Positions 41,621 to 51,056 of a stretch of DNA of 64,000 nt are shown in pieces. The translations under genes were made by a program, and so were the position numbers. The DNA comes from Prolixibacteraceae bacterium (GTDB lineage: Bacteria > Bacteroidota > Bacteroidia > Bacteroidales > Prolixibacteraceae), in contig JAIOZY010000006.1 in assembly GCA_021740385.1 (NCBI GenBank), forward strand, positions 1 to 64,000, written 5' to 3'. The notes beneath the pieces were generated by a model. The model was not told where the DNA came from, did no database searches, and saw only the letters and a program-made list of their open reading frames with translations. Numbering within the stretch: position 1 is the first letter of the stretch; each line of letters starts with the position of its first letter.

Positions 41621-43210
41621 TTAAAGAAGTTCTTTTTTCATTACCATGAATACCTGCGATCCGGTTTTCAGCAGATAAGCCCCGGGTTTGAGGTCATTGC
41701 CGTTAATAATGTTTGATGAGCCGGTTTTTATCAGGTTTCCATCAATTGAATAAAGTTTCCAGCTATTATCGTGTTTGCCATTGATTATTAGCTGTTTATC
41801 AAAGGGGTTTGGGTAAACATGGCAGGTATTTGATAACCGTTCAACGGCATTTGGGTATATATGGGTGAACTGCACCGTGGTAACGGAATAGGGCGGAATT
41901 GTGATAACCGAATCGGTTACTTCGCCAATATATTCACAATCCTGAACTTCGCTGGTAACATACGCTTCGGTATGGTTGTAGTTGTACCCCCCGATGTTAA
42001 CTTTAACCGTTTTAGGAGCATCGGCCGAACGGTTAATCAGAATAAGCGATACCGAGTCGGTTTCAGCGTTGCCGAAACAAACTGCTTTCAAATCATCATC
42101 ATCGAACGTTGGGTTTAACCGTTGCCAGCCGGGGTGGATAAACGCCGAGAACTGTTTGAACGAATAAAATTTTTTGGTTTTTATATAGCCCCCGTCGGTT
42201 GTCCAGCGGGTTTTGTCCCAGGGGAACTCAAGGTTTACCAGTCCGGCGCCGTCCCAAATCAGGTCCCAGTAAAAATAGGCGTTGGCGTTTTCATCCACCA
42301 GTGTTTTGTACATCAGCCCCGACATGGGAAGCCAGCCTTCTTTACCGGAGTATTCCGACTGGAAATGGGGGATTTCTTCGGCAATAAGCCCGGCAATATA
42401 AACGGTTGTATTGTCCCAGGGGTCTTCTACATTTATTCCATGGTATAGGTGGTGGGCAGCAACATCAAGTTTTGACTTGTTGAGGCGGTTGATGTAATTC
42501 CGGAATGCGTTGTAGCCTATGCCGACCGTTTCGGGACCAAGCAGTAAGGGTTTTTGGTCACGTTCCTTAAATATATTGTAAACAGCATCGAGGGCTTTGT
42601 TGTAACCTGCAAATGTGTCGGTCGCACTGATTGTTTCTGTTGGGTCAAACCGGCACGATTCGTAATCGGTGGCAATATCGGGTTCGTTTTGTATGCTTAC
42701 GTAAGTTGGGAATATTCCGGCTGCGTTGTATGCATCAAGCGATTCGTTCCACCAGTTGGCAAAACCCGTGTAATCGAATTCAACTTTGCCGTCTGTGATT
42801 GTGTATTTTATCGTTCCACCGTTTTTTCGGTCGTTGTTGCTTTTCAGGTATCCCGGTGGCCCCCACGATGTGGTGAGTAAGGGTATTCGCTTTCCCTGCA
42901 CGGTTTCCGAAGCGATCATGAATTCCTGTACCCGGTCCATCATCCCGGCATCGTAACCGTGTGCATTCCGAACGCGTAAAATATCGAGGCTCAGTTCGCC
43001 AAAAACGGCTTCATATATTTCGTTTTTATTCGGATGGACTGTAAGCCAGCCTTCATAATAGGCCAGCGATGCCCCAAAACCGGTAAAGGTTTGGAAACGT
43101 TCTTCCGGATTAATCGACAATTCAACTTCCTGTGCGCCTGTTTTTAAAAATGAGAAAACGGTAATGGTTATTACTAATAGCGGGCTTAAAGTTAACTTTC
43201 TGAAAATCAT
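41621..43210 (-). CDS. GH30 glycoside hydrolase with T9SS sorting domain
   Basis: A 529-residue secreted enzyme: signal peptide 1-26, a (beta/alpha)8 GH30 barrel (about 30-360) with acid/base E176 in SIQNEPD and nucleophile E286 in PHFQSEYSG, a beta-domain to about 445, and a type A T9SS sorting domain (HVYPNPFDKQL, LKPGAYLLKTG). GH30 members include glucuronoxylanases, xylobiohydrolases and beta-glucosidases; the context of arabinoxylan-type enzymes favours a xylan backbone activity, but the subfamily cannot be fixed by eye. Export by T9SS would place it at the surface, fitting an initial attack on polymer. Confidence 0.88.
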   Translation of the reverse strand: MIFRKLTLSPLLVITITVFSFLKTGAQEVELSINPEERFQTFTGFGASLAYYEGWLTVHPNKNEIYEAVFGELSLDILRVRNAHGYDAGMMDRVQEFMIASETVQGKRIPLLTTSWGPPGYLKSNNDRKNGGTIKYTITDGKVEFDYTGFANWWNESLDAYNAAGIFPTYVSIQNEPDIATDYESCRFDPTETISATDTFAGYNKALDAVYNIFKERDQKPLLLGPETVGIGYNAFRNYINRLNKSKLDVAAHHLYHGINVEDPWDNTTVYIAGLIAEEIPHFQSEYSGKEGWLPMSGLMYKTLVDENANAYFYWDLIWDGAGLVNLEFPWDKTRWTTDGGYIKTKKFYSFKQFSAFIHPGWQRLNPTFDDDDLKAVCFGNAETDSVSLILINRSADAPKTVKVNIGGYNYNHTEAYVTSEVQDCEYIGEVTDSVITIPPYSVTTVQFTHIYPNAVERLSNTCHVYPNPFDKQLIINGKHDNSWKLYSIDGNLIKTGSSNIINGNDLKPGAYLLKTGSQVFMVMKKELL

Positions 43211-43685
43211 TTTTATATTTTTGAATTTTTGGAGCGGTAAAAATAGATGTTCACTTCATATTCTCCAAATGTCATTTAATTCGACGCCTTTTTTATAACC
43301 GGTTTCGTGAATATTTCAATGTGTTTTAAGTGAATAAACTGGTATGCTTCTGTCGGGAATTGATGAGGCCGAATCATACAGGAATATTGCCCCGATTTTT
43401 TTATAAAAACCTCCGGCATTTGGTTCAACAAAAATTTTTATCAGTTAGTTATGGTTTATGCAAAAATATAAAAAAACCGCGGGAACCACCCCGCGGTTAA
43501 CCTTAACCAAACTAACAAAACCAAACCTTATGAACTATAATAAAAAGTCTGATTTGAAGCTGTTCTTGCAGATTGTTTGAACAAACTTCACATACAAAAA
43601 CAATAGTTCACAAATAAAGTTCAGAAAAAAAGAAGAAAAATTCAAGTTTTAAAGGTATTTTTTTTAAAATCAAGCAATAAAAGAA
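43211..43685. other. Intergenic region with terminator and a cut-off leader
   Basis: Arms 43475-43483 (AACCGCGGG) and 43490-43498 (CCCGCGGTT) form a strong hairpin followed, in the minus direction, by a U-tract; it probably terminates the trmD transcript about 190 bases past its end. On the plus strand just beyond it an A/C-rich leader precedes a 16-codon frame at 43530-43580, MNYNKKSDLKLFLQIV, which resembles the start of a Bacteroidota exported protein and then stops. It may be a gene remnant. Nothing else was recognised. Confidence 0.5.
43475..43498 (-). terminator. Intrinsic terminator downstream of trmD
   Basis: A perfect nine-base-pair stem with a six-base loop, followed on the minus strand by a run of U from the A tract at 43471-43476. 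Confidence 0.75.
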
Positions 43686-44363
43686 TTATTTGTCGAATAA
43701 ATCGGGCCTTATTTTCCGGGTAATTTCCATCGATTGGTTTTCGCGCCATTCGTTTATTTTTTTTTCGTTGCCCGAAAGCAGTATACCGGGTACTTCCCAT
43801 CCCTTGTAATTTGCAGGTCGGGTATAAACCGGCGGGCTTAACAGCCCGTCCTGGTGCGAATCGGTCAGGGCCGATGTTTCGTCGGAAAGAACACCGGGGA
43901 TAAGCCGTACAACACTATCGACAACAACAGCAGCAGCCAGTTCGCCACCGGTTAATACATAGTCGCCAATTGAAATTTCGTGTGTAATGTAATGGTCCCT
44001 AATACGTTGGTCGACACCTTTGTAATGGCCGCACAAAATCATCAGGTTCTGGCTCATTGATAGGCGGTTGGCTTCTTTTTGCGTGAAAACTTTTGCGTCG
44101 GGGGTCATGTAAATAATTTCATCGTAGTTGCGTTCAGCTTTCAATTTTAATATCAAGGCTTCAATGGGCTGAATCATCATAACCATGCCGGCTCCACCTC
44201 CAAATGCATAGTCATCAACCGATTTATGTTTGTCTGTTGAATAATCGCGAATATCGTGCAGGTGAATTTCACACAGCCTTTTTTCAACAGCCCGTTTTAT
44301 TATTGAAATTTGAAAAGGGCTTTCGAACAACCCCGGAAATAACGTTAAGATATCGATGCGCAT
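43686..44363 (-). CDS. trmD: tRNA (guanine37-N1)-methyltransferase TrmD
   Basis: A 225-residue SPOUT-class methyltransferase with the TrmD hallmarks [49 protein letters not shown] and [15 protein letters not shown] (the knotted SAM site), followed by [15 protein letters not shown]. It methylates N1 of G37 next to the anticodon and prevents frameshifting; the gene is normally essential. The ATG at 44363 is chosen over a TTG two codons upstream. It lies inside the carbohydrate-degradation region although unrelated to it. Confidence 0.97.
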   Translation of the reverse strand: MRIDILTLFPGLFESPFQISIIKRAVEKRLCEIHLHDIRDYSTDKHKSVDDYAFGGGAGMVMMIQPIEALILKLKAERNYDEIIYMTPDAKVFTQKEANRLSMSQNLMILCGHYKGVDQRIRDHYITHEISIGDYVLTGGELAAAVVVDSVVRLIPGVLSDETSALTDSHQDGLLSPPVYTRPANYKGWEVPGILLSGNEKKINEWRENQSMEITRKIRPDLFDK

Positions 44364-44560
44364 TACCAATGTTTTTGTGCAAAAGTAAACGAATAGGTCA
44401 AATTAATGCAAATATTCCTTTCAATGTTGTGGAAATTAAGTATTGCAGCCGAAAATGTATGAAAAATATTTGAGTATTATCTTTTAATATCTATTTTCGT
44501 AACTCCCAAAAAGAAAGGACGGATGCTCAAAACATTTATTGTTGTACTCAAAAAGTTGTT

Positions 44561-46999
44561 ATGATGGAATCGAACGAAAAAATGCACTCAAAAGCTCAGA
44601 ATGAGGAGAATGTATCAGAAAAAAAATCTGATAATACTGTTGGTAAACTGAATGAAAAGCCCGTAAATGAGGCTGCTGAAAAAAAGGTTGATGAAAAAAA
44701 GGCTGAAACCGAAAAGAAAGCTGAGGAACAAAATGGTTCTGGAAAAAGCGTAGTTGAACCGGAATTGAAAGATGAAGAGCAGTCTGGTGAACCCGTTGCT
44801 GAACCGAAAGAAGAAACGCCTGCCGAAACAGCACCTGCCGAAAAACCGGAAGAAAAGCCAACTGTTGAAAAGCAGGAAGAAGATGACAGCACGGCTGAAT
44901 TGGAAAAACCAGAAGAACCGGCCACTGAACCCAAAAAAGCGAAGGAAGAAAAAACTGAAAGTATTACAGAACCGGAAAAAGATGCGGAAGCAGCTGATAA
45001 GAAGGAAGAAGAGAAACCTGAAAAAAGTGGTGCGGAAAAGGCAGAAAAGCCCGATGAAAATATCGAAAAAGCGGACAAAGAAAAACCCGCAGGAAAAACA
45101 GCATTAAAGGATAGCGGAAAAGAAACTGAAATTTCCGGAGAAGAAAAGAAAGATAACGAAACTGAAAATAAAGATAAAACCCCGGCAGATAATGCCGAAT
45201 CAGAAAACGACAAAAAGGGCACGGAAAAAGCCAACAAAGAGACGGCCAAAAAAGCAGAACCTGTAGTTGATTATTCTACTTACACTGAAGTTGAATTAAT
45301 TAACGCTTTTAGGGATTTGCTGAAAGAAGACAATTTTCTGGCAGCATTGCCCAAAATTGATACAATAAAAGCCGTTTTTTATAAAAAGCTTAAGGCTAAA
45401 AATCAGGAGCAAAAGAAAAAATTCCTCGACGAGGGGGGCATGGAAGAGGAGTTTAAGCCCGAGTCCGATCCCTATGAACAGGATATGAAAGACCTGATGC
45501 AGCAGGTAAGGCAAAAAAAGGCTGAACACAATAAAGACCTCGAAGCCGAGAAAGAAGAAAACCTCAAACGCAAATACGAAATCATCGAGGAGATAAAAAA
45601 TTTGGTTAACCGCAAGGAGTCAATCAATAAAACCTTTCAGGAGTTTAGGGAATTACAACAACGATGGAGGGATACCGGGCTGGTTCCACAGGCCAGTATG
45701 AAGGACTTATGGGAAAATTACCACCACCATGTCGAAAACTTCTACGATTACATTAAAATTAATAAGGAGTTACGCGATCTGGACCTGAAAAAGAACCTGG
45801 AGGAAAAAATAATACTTTGTGAAAAAGCCGAGGCTTTATTGCTCGAACCATCTATTTTAAAGGCTTTTAATACCCTTCAGAAATACCACGATTTATGGCG
45901 CGAAATAGGGCCTGTGCCACGCGATAAAAAAGAAGAACTTTGGGAAAGGTTTAAAGCGGCTACAACCCTTATTAACAAAAAACACCAGGAATATTTCGAA
46001 AACCGCAAAAAGAACCAGAAGAAAAACCTTGAAGCAAAAACAGCCATTTGCGAAAAAGTTGAAGAGATACTGCAACTCGAACTGAAAAGCCATAAAGAGT
46101 GGGAAGCACGGTCGAAAGAGTTGATCGAACTGCAAAAGTATTGGCGCACAATAGGTTTTGCGCCAAAAAAAGACAATAACTCGATTTATGAACGTTTTCG
46201 TACCGCTTGTGACCGCTTTTTTGACAGTAAACGCGAATTTTATGCCCGCCACAAAGAAATACAGGCCAATAACCTACAGTTAAAAATTGACCTTTGTGTG
46301 CAGGCCGAAGCATTAAAAGACAGCACCGACTGGAAAAAAACTACCGATGAATACATCAGTATCCAGAAAAAGTGGAAAGAAATAGGGCCGGTACCACGAA
46401 AACATTCCGATGCTGTTTGGAAACGTTTTCGCGCAGCGTGCGATTATTTCTTTAAACAAAAATCGGAATTTTTCAATACCAAAGACGAAACCCAGGTCGA
46501 AAACCTGAAACTGAAAAATGAACTGATTGAGGAAATAAAAAACTTTAAATCGTCGGGAAACGATAAGAAGGATTTTGAGTCGATTCGCAATTTTCAACGG
46601 CGCTGGAATGATATTGGTTTTGTTCCAATTGGCGATAAAAACGACGTTCAAAAGCGGTTTAGGGAAGCAATTAACGAGCAATTTGATAAATTGCAGGTAG
46701 ATGACAAAGACCGGAATCTGTTGAAATTTAAAAACAAGGTTGTCGATTGGAAAGGTTCATCGAAAGGGCAAAATAAAATGATGGCCGAACGCGAAAAAAG
46801 CATCACAAAACTGAAGCATCTCGAAAACGACCTGATAACATTGAAAAACAACGTCGGGTTTTTTGCCGATTCCAAAAATGCCGAGTCGCTAATTAAAGAT
46901 GTAAAACATAAAATTGCCCGTACCGAAGAACAAATCGAATATTTAAAAGATAAAATCCGTACAATCGACTCGGTTGATATGAACGGTGAAGCTAATTAG
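44561..46999 (+). CDS. DUF349-repeat protein with acidic/lysine-rich N-terminus
   Basis: An 812-residue protein. Residues 1-245 are low-complexity Glu/Lys/Pro/Ala (EKPVNEAAEKKVDEKKAE and similar), likely disordered. From about 330 to 720 there are five DUF349 units, each with the pattern LqkxWRxiGxVPrxxxxxLWxRFrxAxdxFfxxk. A C-terminal coiled coil at about 735-805 (AEREKSITKLKHLENDLITL) ends the protein. DUF349 proteins are common in Bacteroidota and have been linked to nucleic-acid or cell-surface processes without a settled function. It is cytoplasmic as far as can be seen. It diverges from trmD with about 200 bases between starts. Confidence 0.9.
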   Translation: MMESNEKMHSKAQNEENVSEKKSDNTVGKLNEKPVNEAAEKKVDEKKAETEKKAEEQNGSGKSVVEPELKDEEQSGEPVAEPKEETPAETAPAEKPEEKPTVEKQEEDDSTAELEKPEEPATEPKKAKEEKTESITEPEKDAEAADKKEEEKPEKSGAEKAEKPDENIEKADKEKPAGKTALKDSGKETEISGEEKKDNETENKDKTPADNAESENDKKGTEKANKETAKKAEPVVDYSTYTEVELINAFRDLLKEDNFLAALPKIDTIKAVFYKKLKAKNQEQKKKFLDEGGMEEEFKPESDPYEQDMKDLMQQVRQKKAEHNKDLEAEKEENLKRKYEIIEEIKNLVNRKESINKTFQEFRELQQRWRDTGLVPQASMKDLWENYHHHVENFYDYIKINKELRDLDLKKNLEEKIILCEKAEALLLEPSILKAFNTLQKYHDLWREIGPVPRDKKEELWERFKAATTLINKKHQEYFENRKKNQKKNLEAKTAICEKVEEILQLELKSHKEWEARSKELIELQKYWRTIGFAPKKDNNSIYERFRTACDRFFDSKREFYARHKEIQANNLQLKIDLCVQAEALKDSTDWKKTTDEYISIQKKWKEIGPVPRKHSDAVWKRFRAACDYFFKQKSEFFNTKDETQVENLKLKNELIEEIKNFKSSGNDKKDFESIRNFQRRWNDIGFVPIGDKNDVQKRFREAINEQFDKLQVDDKDRNLLKFKNKVVDWKGSSKGQNKMMAEREKSITKLKHLENDLITLKNNVGFFADSKNAESLIKDVKHKIARTEEQIEYLKDKIRTIDSVDMNGEAN

Positions 47000-47059
47000 C
47001 AGCACCTTCCCGGGCTGGAATGGCCCTTTGATATTGTAGGCATTAGTTAGGTTTTCATA

Positions 47060-50000
47060 ATGGTAAAAACTTTTTTTCGTAAAACAACGGGGCTTTTATT
47101 ATTGCTGTTTTCGTTTTTACTTTTAAATGCTTCAAACGTAAAATTCTATAACATTAACGAAATGTTTGGGATTTCGATGCGTGAAGCAAACTCAATTTGT
47201 AAAGACAACGATGGGTTTATTTGGGTTTCTTCGAAAACAGGCATATTGCGCCTTGCAGAAGACGATTACCGTTTTTATCACCTTCCTTATGAAACCGCCA
47301 ACATCATTTCGGTTAAGCTCATTTTCGAACATTCTGAATTATTGGCATATACAAATAACGGGCAGGTTTTTTTGTATGACGAGTTGTACGACCGGTTCGA
47401 TTTGTTGATAAACATCAGTAAGGAATTAAATAATTTCTACCTCGGGGTTAATTCCCTGGTACTTGAAAATATGGATGCCTTTTTTGTTGCAACATCGCAG
47501 GGATTATATCAATATGAAAACAACCAGTTGGCCGTAGTGGGGGGCATTACCGACTTAATAAACCATGCCATAAAGTACGATAGCAGCCGGATTATTATCT
47601 CAAGGGGCAACGAACTTTCAATGTTTGATACAAAGAGTCATGAACTGGAATTTGTATTCGAGAAAGAGGATGTCCCAAATTTTGAAGTTTCAACTTATTA
47701 TCTTGACACAATTCTGAACAGGCTATGGATGGGGACCGTTTCAAGTGGCTTGTTTTGTTACGATTTTACCGGAGGTGAATTTGTAAAAAAAAATATTAGT
47801 TCATTGCCCCGGCAGCCCATTCTCGCTATTGAATCCATCTCCGATTCAACATTATTGATTGGTATTGATGGCCAGGGGCTTTGGGAAATAAATAAACAAA
47901 ATTGGCAGGTTTTAAACATTTATAAAGAAAATGCCGATAATCCTTCTTCACTCAGGGGAAACGGAGTATACGATATTTTTTGCGAGCAGGATAAGCGGGT
48001 ATGGGTTTGTACTTACAGCGGGGGGATTTCGTATTTCGACCTCGCTTCATCAATAGTCACGCAAATAACCCACCATATCAACAACCCCAATTCACTTGCC
48101 AATAACGATGTTAACTGTATTATTGAAGACCGGGCCGGAAACCTTTGGATGGCAACAAATAACGGTATAAGCCGCTTCAATGTAACGGAAAACAAATGGG
48201 ATAATTTTTATGTAAATGAGCAAAAACAGGCCCAGGTATTTTTAACTTTATGCGAAAGTGTTGATGGTAAAATCTGGGCCGGTACCTATTCCTCGGGCGT
48301 TTATATTATTGATGGTAAATCAGGCAGGCAACTGGCCCACTATTCAAAAAATGAAAAAAACACCCCGTTTATTAACGACTATGTCTTTGATATTTATCGC
48401 GATAGCCGGGGCGATATATGGATTGGGGGCATTAACAGCGAAGTGGTACGTTACCGTTTAAATGAAAAAACATTCAGGAAATATACCGTTCAGCCAATTA
48501 ATGTCCTGACCGAATTTGAGCCCGGTACCATGTTGTTTGGTTGTACTTACGGTTTAGTACGTTCTGATAACGAAACCGGTAACTTTTCAGTATTGATTAA
48601 TGGTTGTTTGATCCAGGATATTTTGGTTTTGGATGGCATAATCTGGATTGGCACCACGGGCGATGGACTTATCCGTTTTGATCCCGAAAATGGCGAGCAG
48701 GAAAAATTTACAATCAGGAATGGCCTGCCTTCAAATTTTGTTAACAGTGTTACATATTCCGACGGCTATTTATGGGTAGGCACTGAAAACGGATTATGCC
48801 GTTTCGACCCTGTGAAGAAAAGTTTTATGATCTACTCATCCATACTGCCTTTATCAAGCAGTTCATTCAACCGTAATGCCCATTATAAGCTCAGTAACGG
48901 GCAATTGGCCTGGGGTACAAATAACGGTGTTGTTATGTTTAACCCGCGTACCATTAAGCAGGTCTATTCCAAAGGAAAAATATTTATTCAGGATATTAGT
49001 ATTTCTGGCCGTTCAATACGTGAAATCAGCTCATTTAAATTAAGCAACCCCATTAATGAGCTTGAGAAAATTAAATTGAAATACAACCAGAATACCATTG
49101 CTTTTGAACTTATCCCAATTGGTGTAGCATCGGGTGCAAAATTGTCGTGGAAAATGGAAGGGCTGGACGACGAATGGACACAACCTGCAAACCTGAAAAT
49201 TATTAATTATTCAAATATCCCGAACAGGGATTACACCTTGAAGATAAAACTTTACGATAATTCGTTATCGGAAATACTGGCCGAAAGGAGTTTTCAAATT
49301 GAAGTAACACCGCCCTTTTGGGCCACTTCATGGTTCCTGATCATTGTAATTATACTGATTTCGTCGGTTGTCTATTTTGTTTTATGGTATTACATCAACA
49401 TGCTTAAACAGAAACACACCGAAGAAAAAGTCAGGTTCTTTACCAATACAGCCCACGACTTACGTACTTCGCTAACGCTGATTAAGGCACCTATCGAAGA
49501 ACTAACAAATGAAAATAATATTTCGGAAGCCGGCAGAAACAATATAAACATTGCGAATGAACAGGCCATGAGGCTTTCGTCGGTTGTAACCCAACTGATG
49601 GATTTTCAGAAAGCAGATGTTGGCAAAGCGCAAATGTCTTTAAGCATGACCAACATTGTAAGTTTTGTAAAAGTGCGCCTTCAAATGTTTAAATCGCTTG
49701 CACAGGGGAAAGATGTTGTTTTTAAATTTAATTCCAATCAGCCCGAATATTACAGTGCCATTGATGAGGCTATGATGGAGAAGGTAATTGATAACCTTTT
49801 TTCGAATGCTGTTAAATACGCTTATCCGTATACAACAGTAAAAGTAAACCTGAATTGCACAGGCAGCAATTGGTCACTCGAAGTTATCGATAAAGGCATT
49901 GGTATTAGTAAAAATGCACAACGGCAGTTGTTTAAAGAATTTTACCGGGGCGAGAATGCGGTGAATTCGAAAGTTGTGGGGTCGGGGATAGGTTTGCTTA

Positions 50001-50953
50001 TTGTTCAGAATTTCGTCTCGCTGCACGATGGCGAAGTTGGATTTTCAAGCGAGGAAAGTGTCGGTTCCACTTTCCGAATTACCATTCCTTATAAAAAGAT
50101 TGATGAAAGCCGGAAGGCCGGAAAAGACCCTACCCAGCCCGTAAAAAATGTGCCTTTGCATACCGTTTCCGTTGATGTAAACGACAGCCAAGAACAACAA
50201 CCATCGGATAAAATGCATGTTTTGTTGGTTGAAGATAACGCTGACCTGCTACGGTTTATGAAATCGTCGCTCCAGGCTGATTTTGATGTTCACGTGGCCG
50301 ATGATGGCGACAAGGCATGGGAATATCTAAAAAAAAATTCACCCGAACTGGTTGTGTCTGATGTGATGATGCCCAATATGGACGGTTTTAAGTTGTGCCA
50401 ACTCATGAAATCGACCTTTGAAACATCGCACATCCCCATTGTTTTACTCACGGCATTGTCAGGAAAAGCCGAACAACTGCATGGTCTGGGGTTAGGTGCC
50501 GATGACTACCTTACCAAGCCGTTCGATATGGCCCTGCTCAGGCAAAAAATAAAAACCATCATTCAAAACCGGGAGTTTGTAAGGGAAAAGTCCTTGAAGC
50601 TGATTAAAGGATATGAAGAAGGGCCCATATTGGAAAATGAACTCAACGACCAATTTGTGAAAAAGATACTTACGGTTGTTCGTGAAAATATTTCCAACGC
50701 TTCATTTGGCAAAGAAGAATTTGCTTCGGCCATGAATGTCAGCTCATCGTTGTTGTACAAAAAAATGAAATCGTTGACTGACCAGTCCCCAACCGATTTC
50801 ATTAAAACAGTGAGAATGGATTACGCCCTGGAGCTGCTGCAATCGCGAAAATACAATGTTACCGAGGTGAGCGAAATGTGTGGCTTTGCCAGCGTGGGTT
50901 ATTTCAGTACCGTTTTCAAAAAGCATTTTAATCAGAAACCAACCGAAGTGTGA
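47060..50953 (+). CDS. Hybrid two-component system regulator (HTCS) of polysaccharide use
   Basis: A 1297-residue single-protein two-component system. Signal/first helix 1-25; a periplasmic sensor of two propellers (about 28-690; repeated DxxGxIWVGT motifs such as GNLWMATNNGISRFN); Y_Y_Y domain about 690-760; membrane helix about 770-790; HisKA with H799 in TAHDLRTSLTLIK; ATPase domain (KVIDNLFSNAVKYAYP, VGSGIGLLIVQNF); receiver with D1101 in VVSDVMMPNMDG; AraC-type helix-turn-helix at about 1200-1297 (EVSEMCGFASVGYFSTVFKK). Such regulators bind oligosaccharides in the periplasm and activate the adjacent utilisation locus. The glycosidase genes begin 100 bases downstream on the same strand, so they are its probable targets. 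Confidence 0.95.
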   Translation: MVKTFFRKTTGLLLLLFSFLLLNASNVKFYNINEMFGISMREANSICKDNDGFIWVSSKTGILRLAEDDYRFYHLPYETANIISVKLIFEHSELLAYTNNGQVFLYDELYDRFDLLINISKELNNFYLGVNSLVLENMDAFFVATSQGLYQYENNQLAVVGGITDLINHAIKYDSSRIIISRGNELSMFDTKSHELEFVFEKEDVPNFEVSTYYLDTILNRLWMGTVSSGLFCYDFTGGEFVKKNISSLPRQPILAIESISDSTLLIGIDGQGLWEINKQNWQVLNIYKENADNPSSLRGNGVYDIFCEQDKRVWVCTYSGGISYFDLASSIVTQITHHINNPNSLANNDVNCIIEDRAGNLWMATNNGISRFNVTENKWDNFYVNEQKQAQVFLTLCESVDGKIWAGTYSSGVYIIDGKSGRQLAHYSKNEKNTPFINDYVFDIYRDSRGDIWIGGINSEVVRYRLNEKTFRKYTVQPINVLTEFEPGTMLFGCTYGLVRSDNETGNFSVLINGCLIQDILVLDGIIWIGTTGDGLIRFDPENGEQEKFTIRNGLPSNFVNSVTYSDGYLWVGTENGLCRFDPVKKSFMIYSSILPLSSSSFNRNAHYKLSNGQLAWGTNNGVVMFNPRTIKQVYSKGKIFIQDISISGRSIREISSFKLSNPINELEKIKLKYNQNTIAFELIPIGVASGAKLSWKMEGLDDEWTQPANLKIINYSNIPNRDYTLKIKLYDNSLSEILAERSFQIEVTPPFWATSWFLIIVIILISSVVYFVLWYYINMLKQKHTEEKVRFFTNTAHDLRTSLTLIKAPIEELTNENNISEAGRNNINIANEQAMRLSSVVTQLMDFQKADVGKAQMSLSMTNIVSFVKVRLQMFKSLAQGKDVVFKFNSNQPEYYSAIDEAMMEKVIDNLFSNAVKYAYPYTTVKVNLNCTGSNWSLEVIDKGIGISKNAQRQLFKEFYRGENAVNSKVVGSGIGLLIVQNFVSLHDGEVGFSSEESVGSTFRITIPYKKIDESRKAGKDPTQPVKNVPLHTVSVDVNDSQEQQPSDKMHVLLVEDNADLLRFMKSSLQADFDVHVADDGDKAWEYLKKNSPELVVSDVMMPNMDGFKLCQLMKSTFETSHIPIVLLTALSGKAEQLHGLGLGADDYLTKPFDMALLRQKIKTIIQNREFVREKSLKLIKGYEEGPILENELNDQFVKKILTVVRENISNASFGKEEFASAMNVSSSLLYKKMKSLTDQSPTDFIKTVRMDYALELLQSRKYNVTEVSEMCGFASVGYFSTVFKKHFNQKPTEV

Positions 50954-51056
50954 TTTTGAAAAAAATGTTTTAAAGTGGAAATGGAATATCTGTAATTTGA
51001 AACCGTTTTTTATTTCTTTTCATACTTTTACGGTTAGTCGACTATAATTGTATGAT

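Noticed and set aside
44596-45249. 217-codon minus-strand serine/phenylalanine-rich frame
   Set aside because: It is the antisense of the Glu/Lys-rich N-terminus of the DUF349 gene; such low-complexity sequence keeps the opposite frame open.
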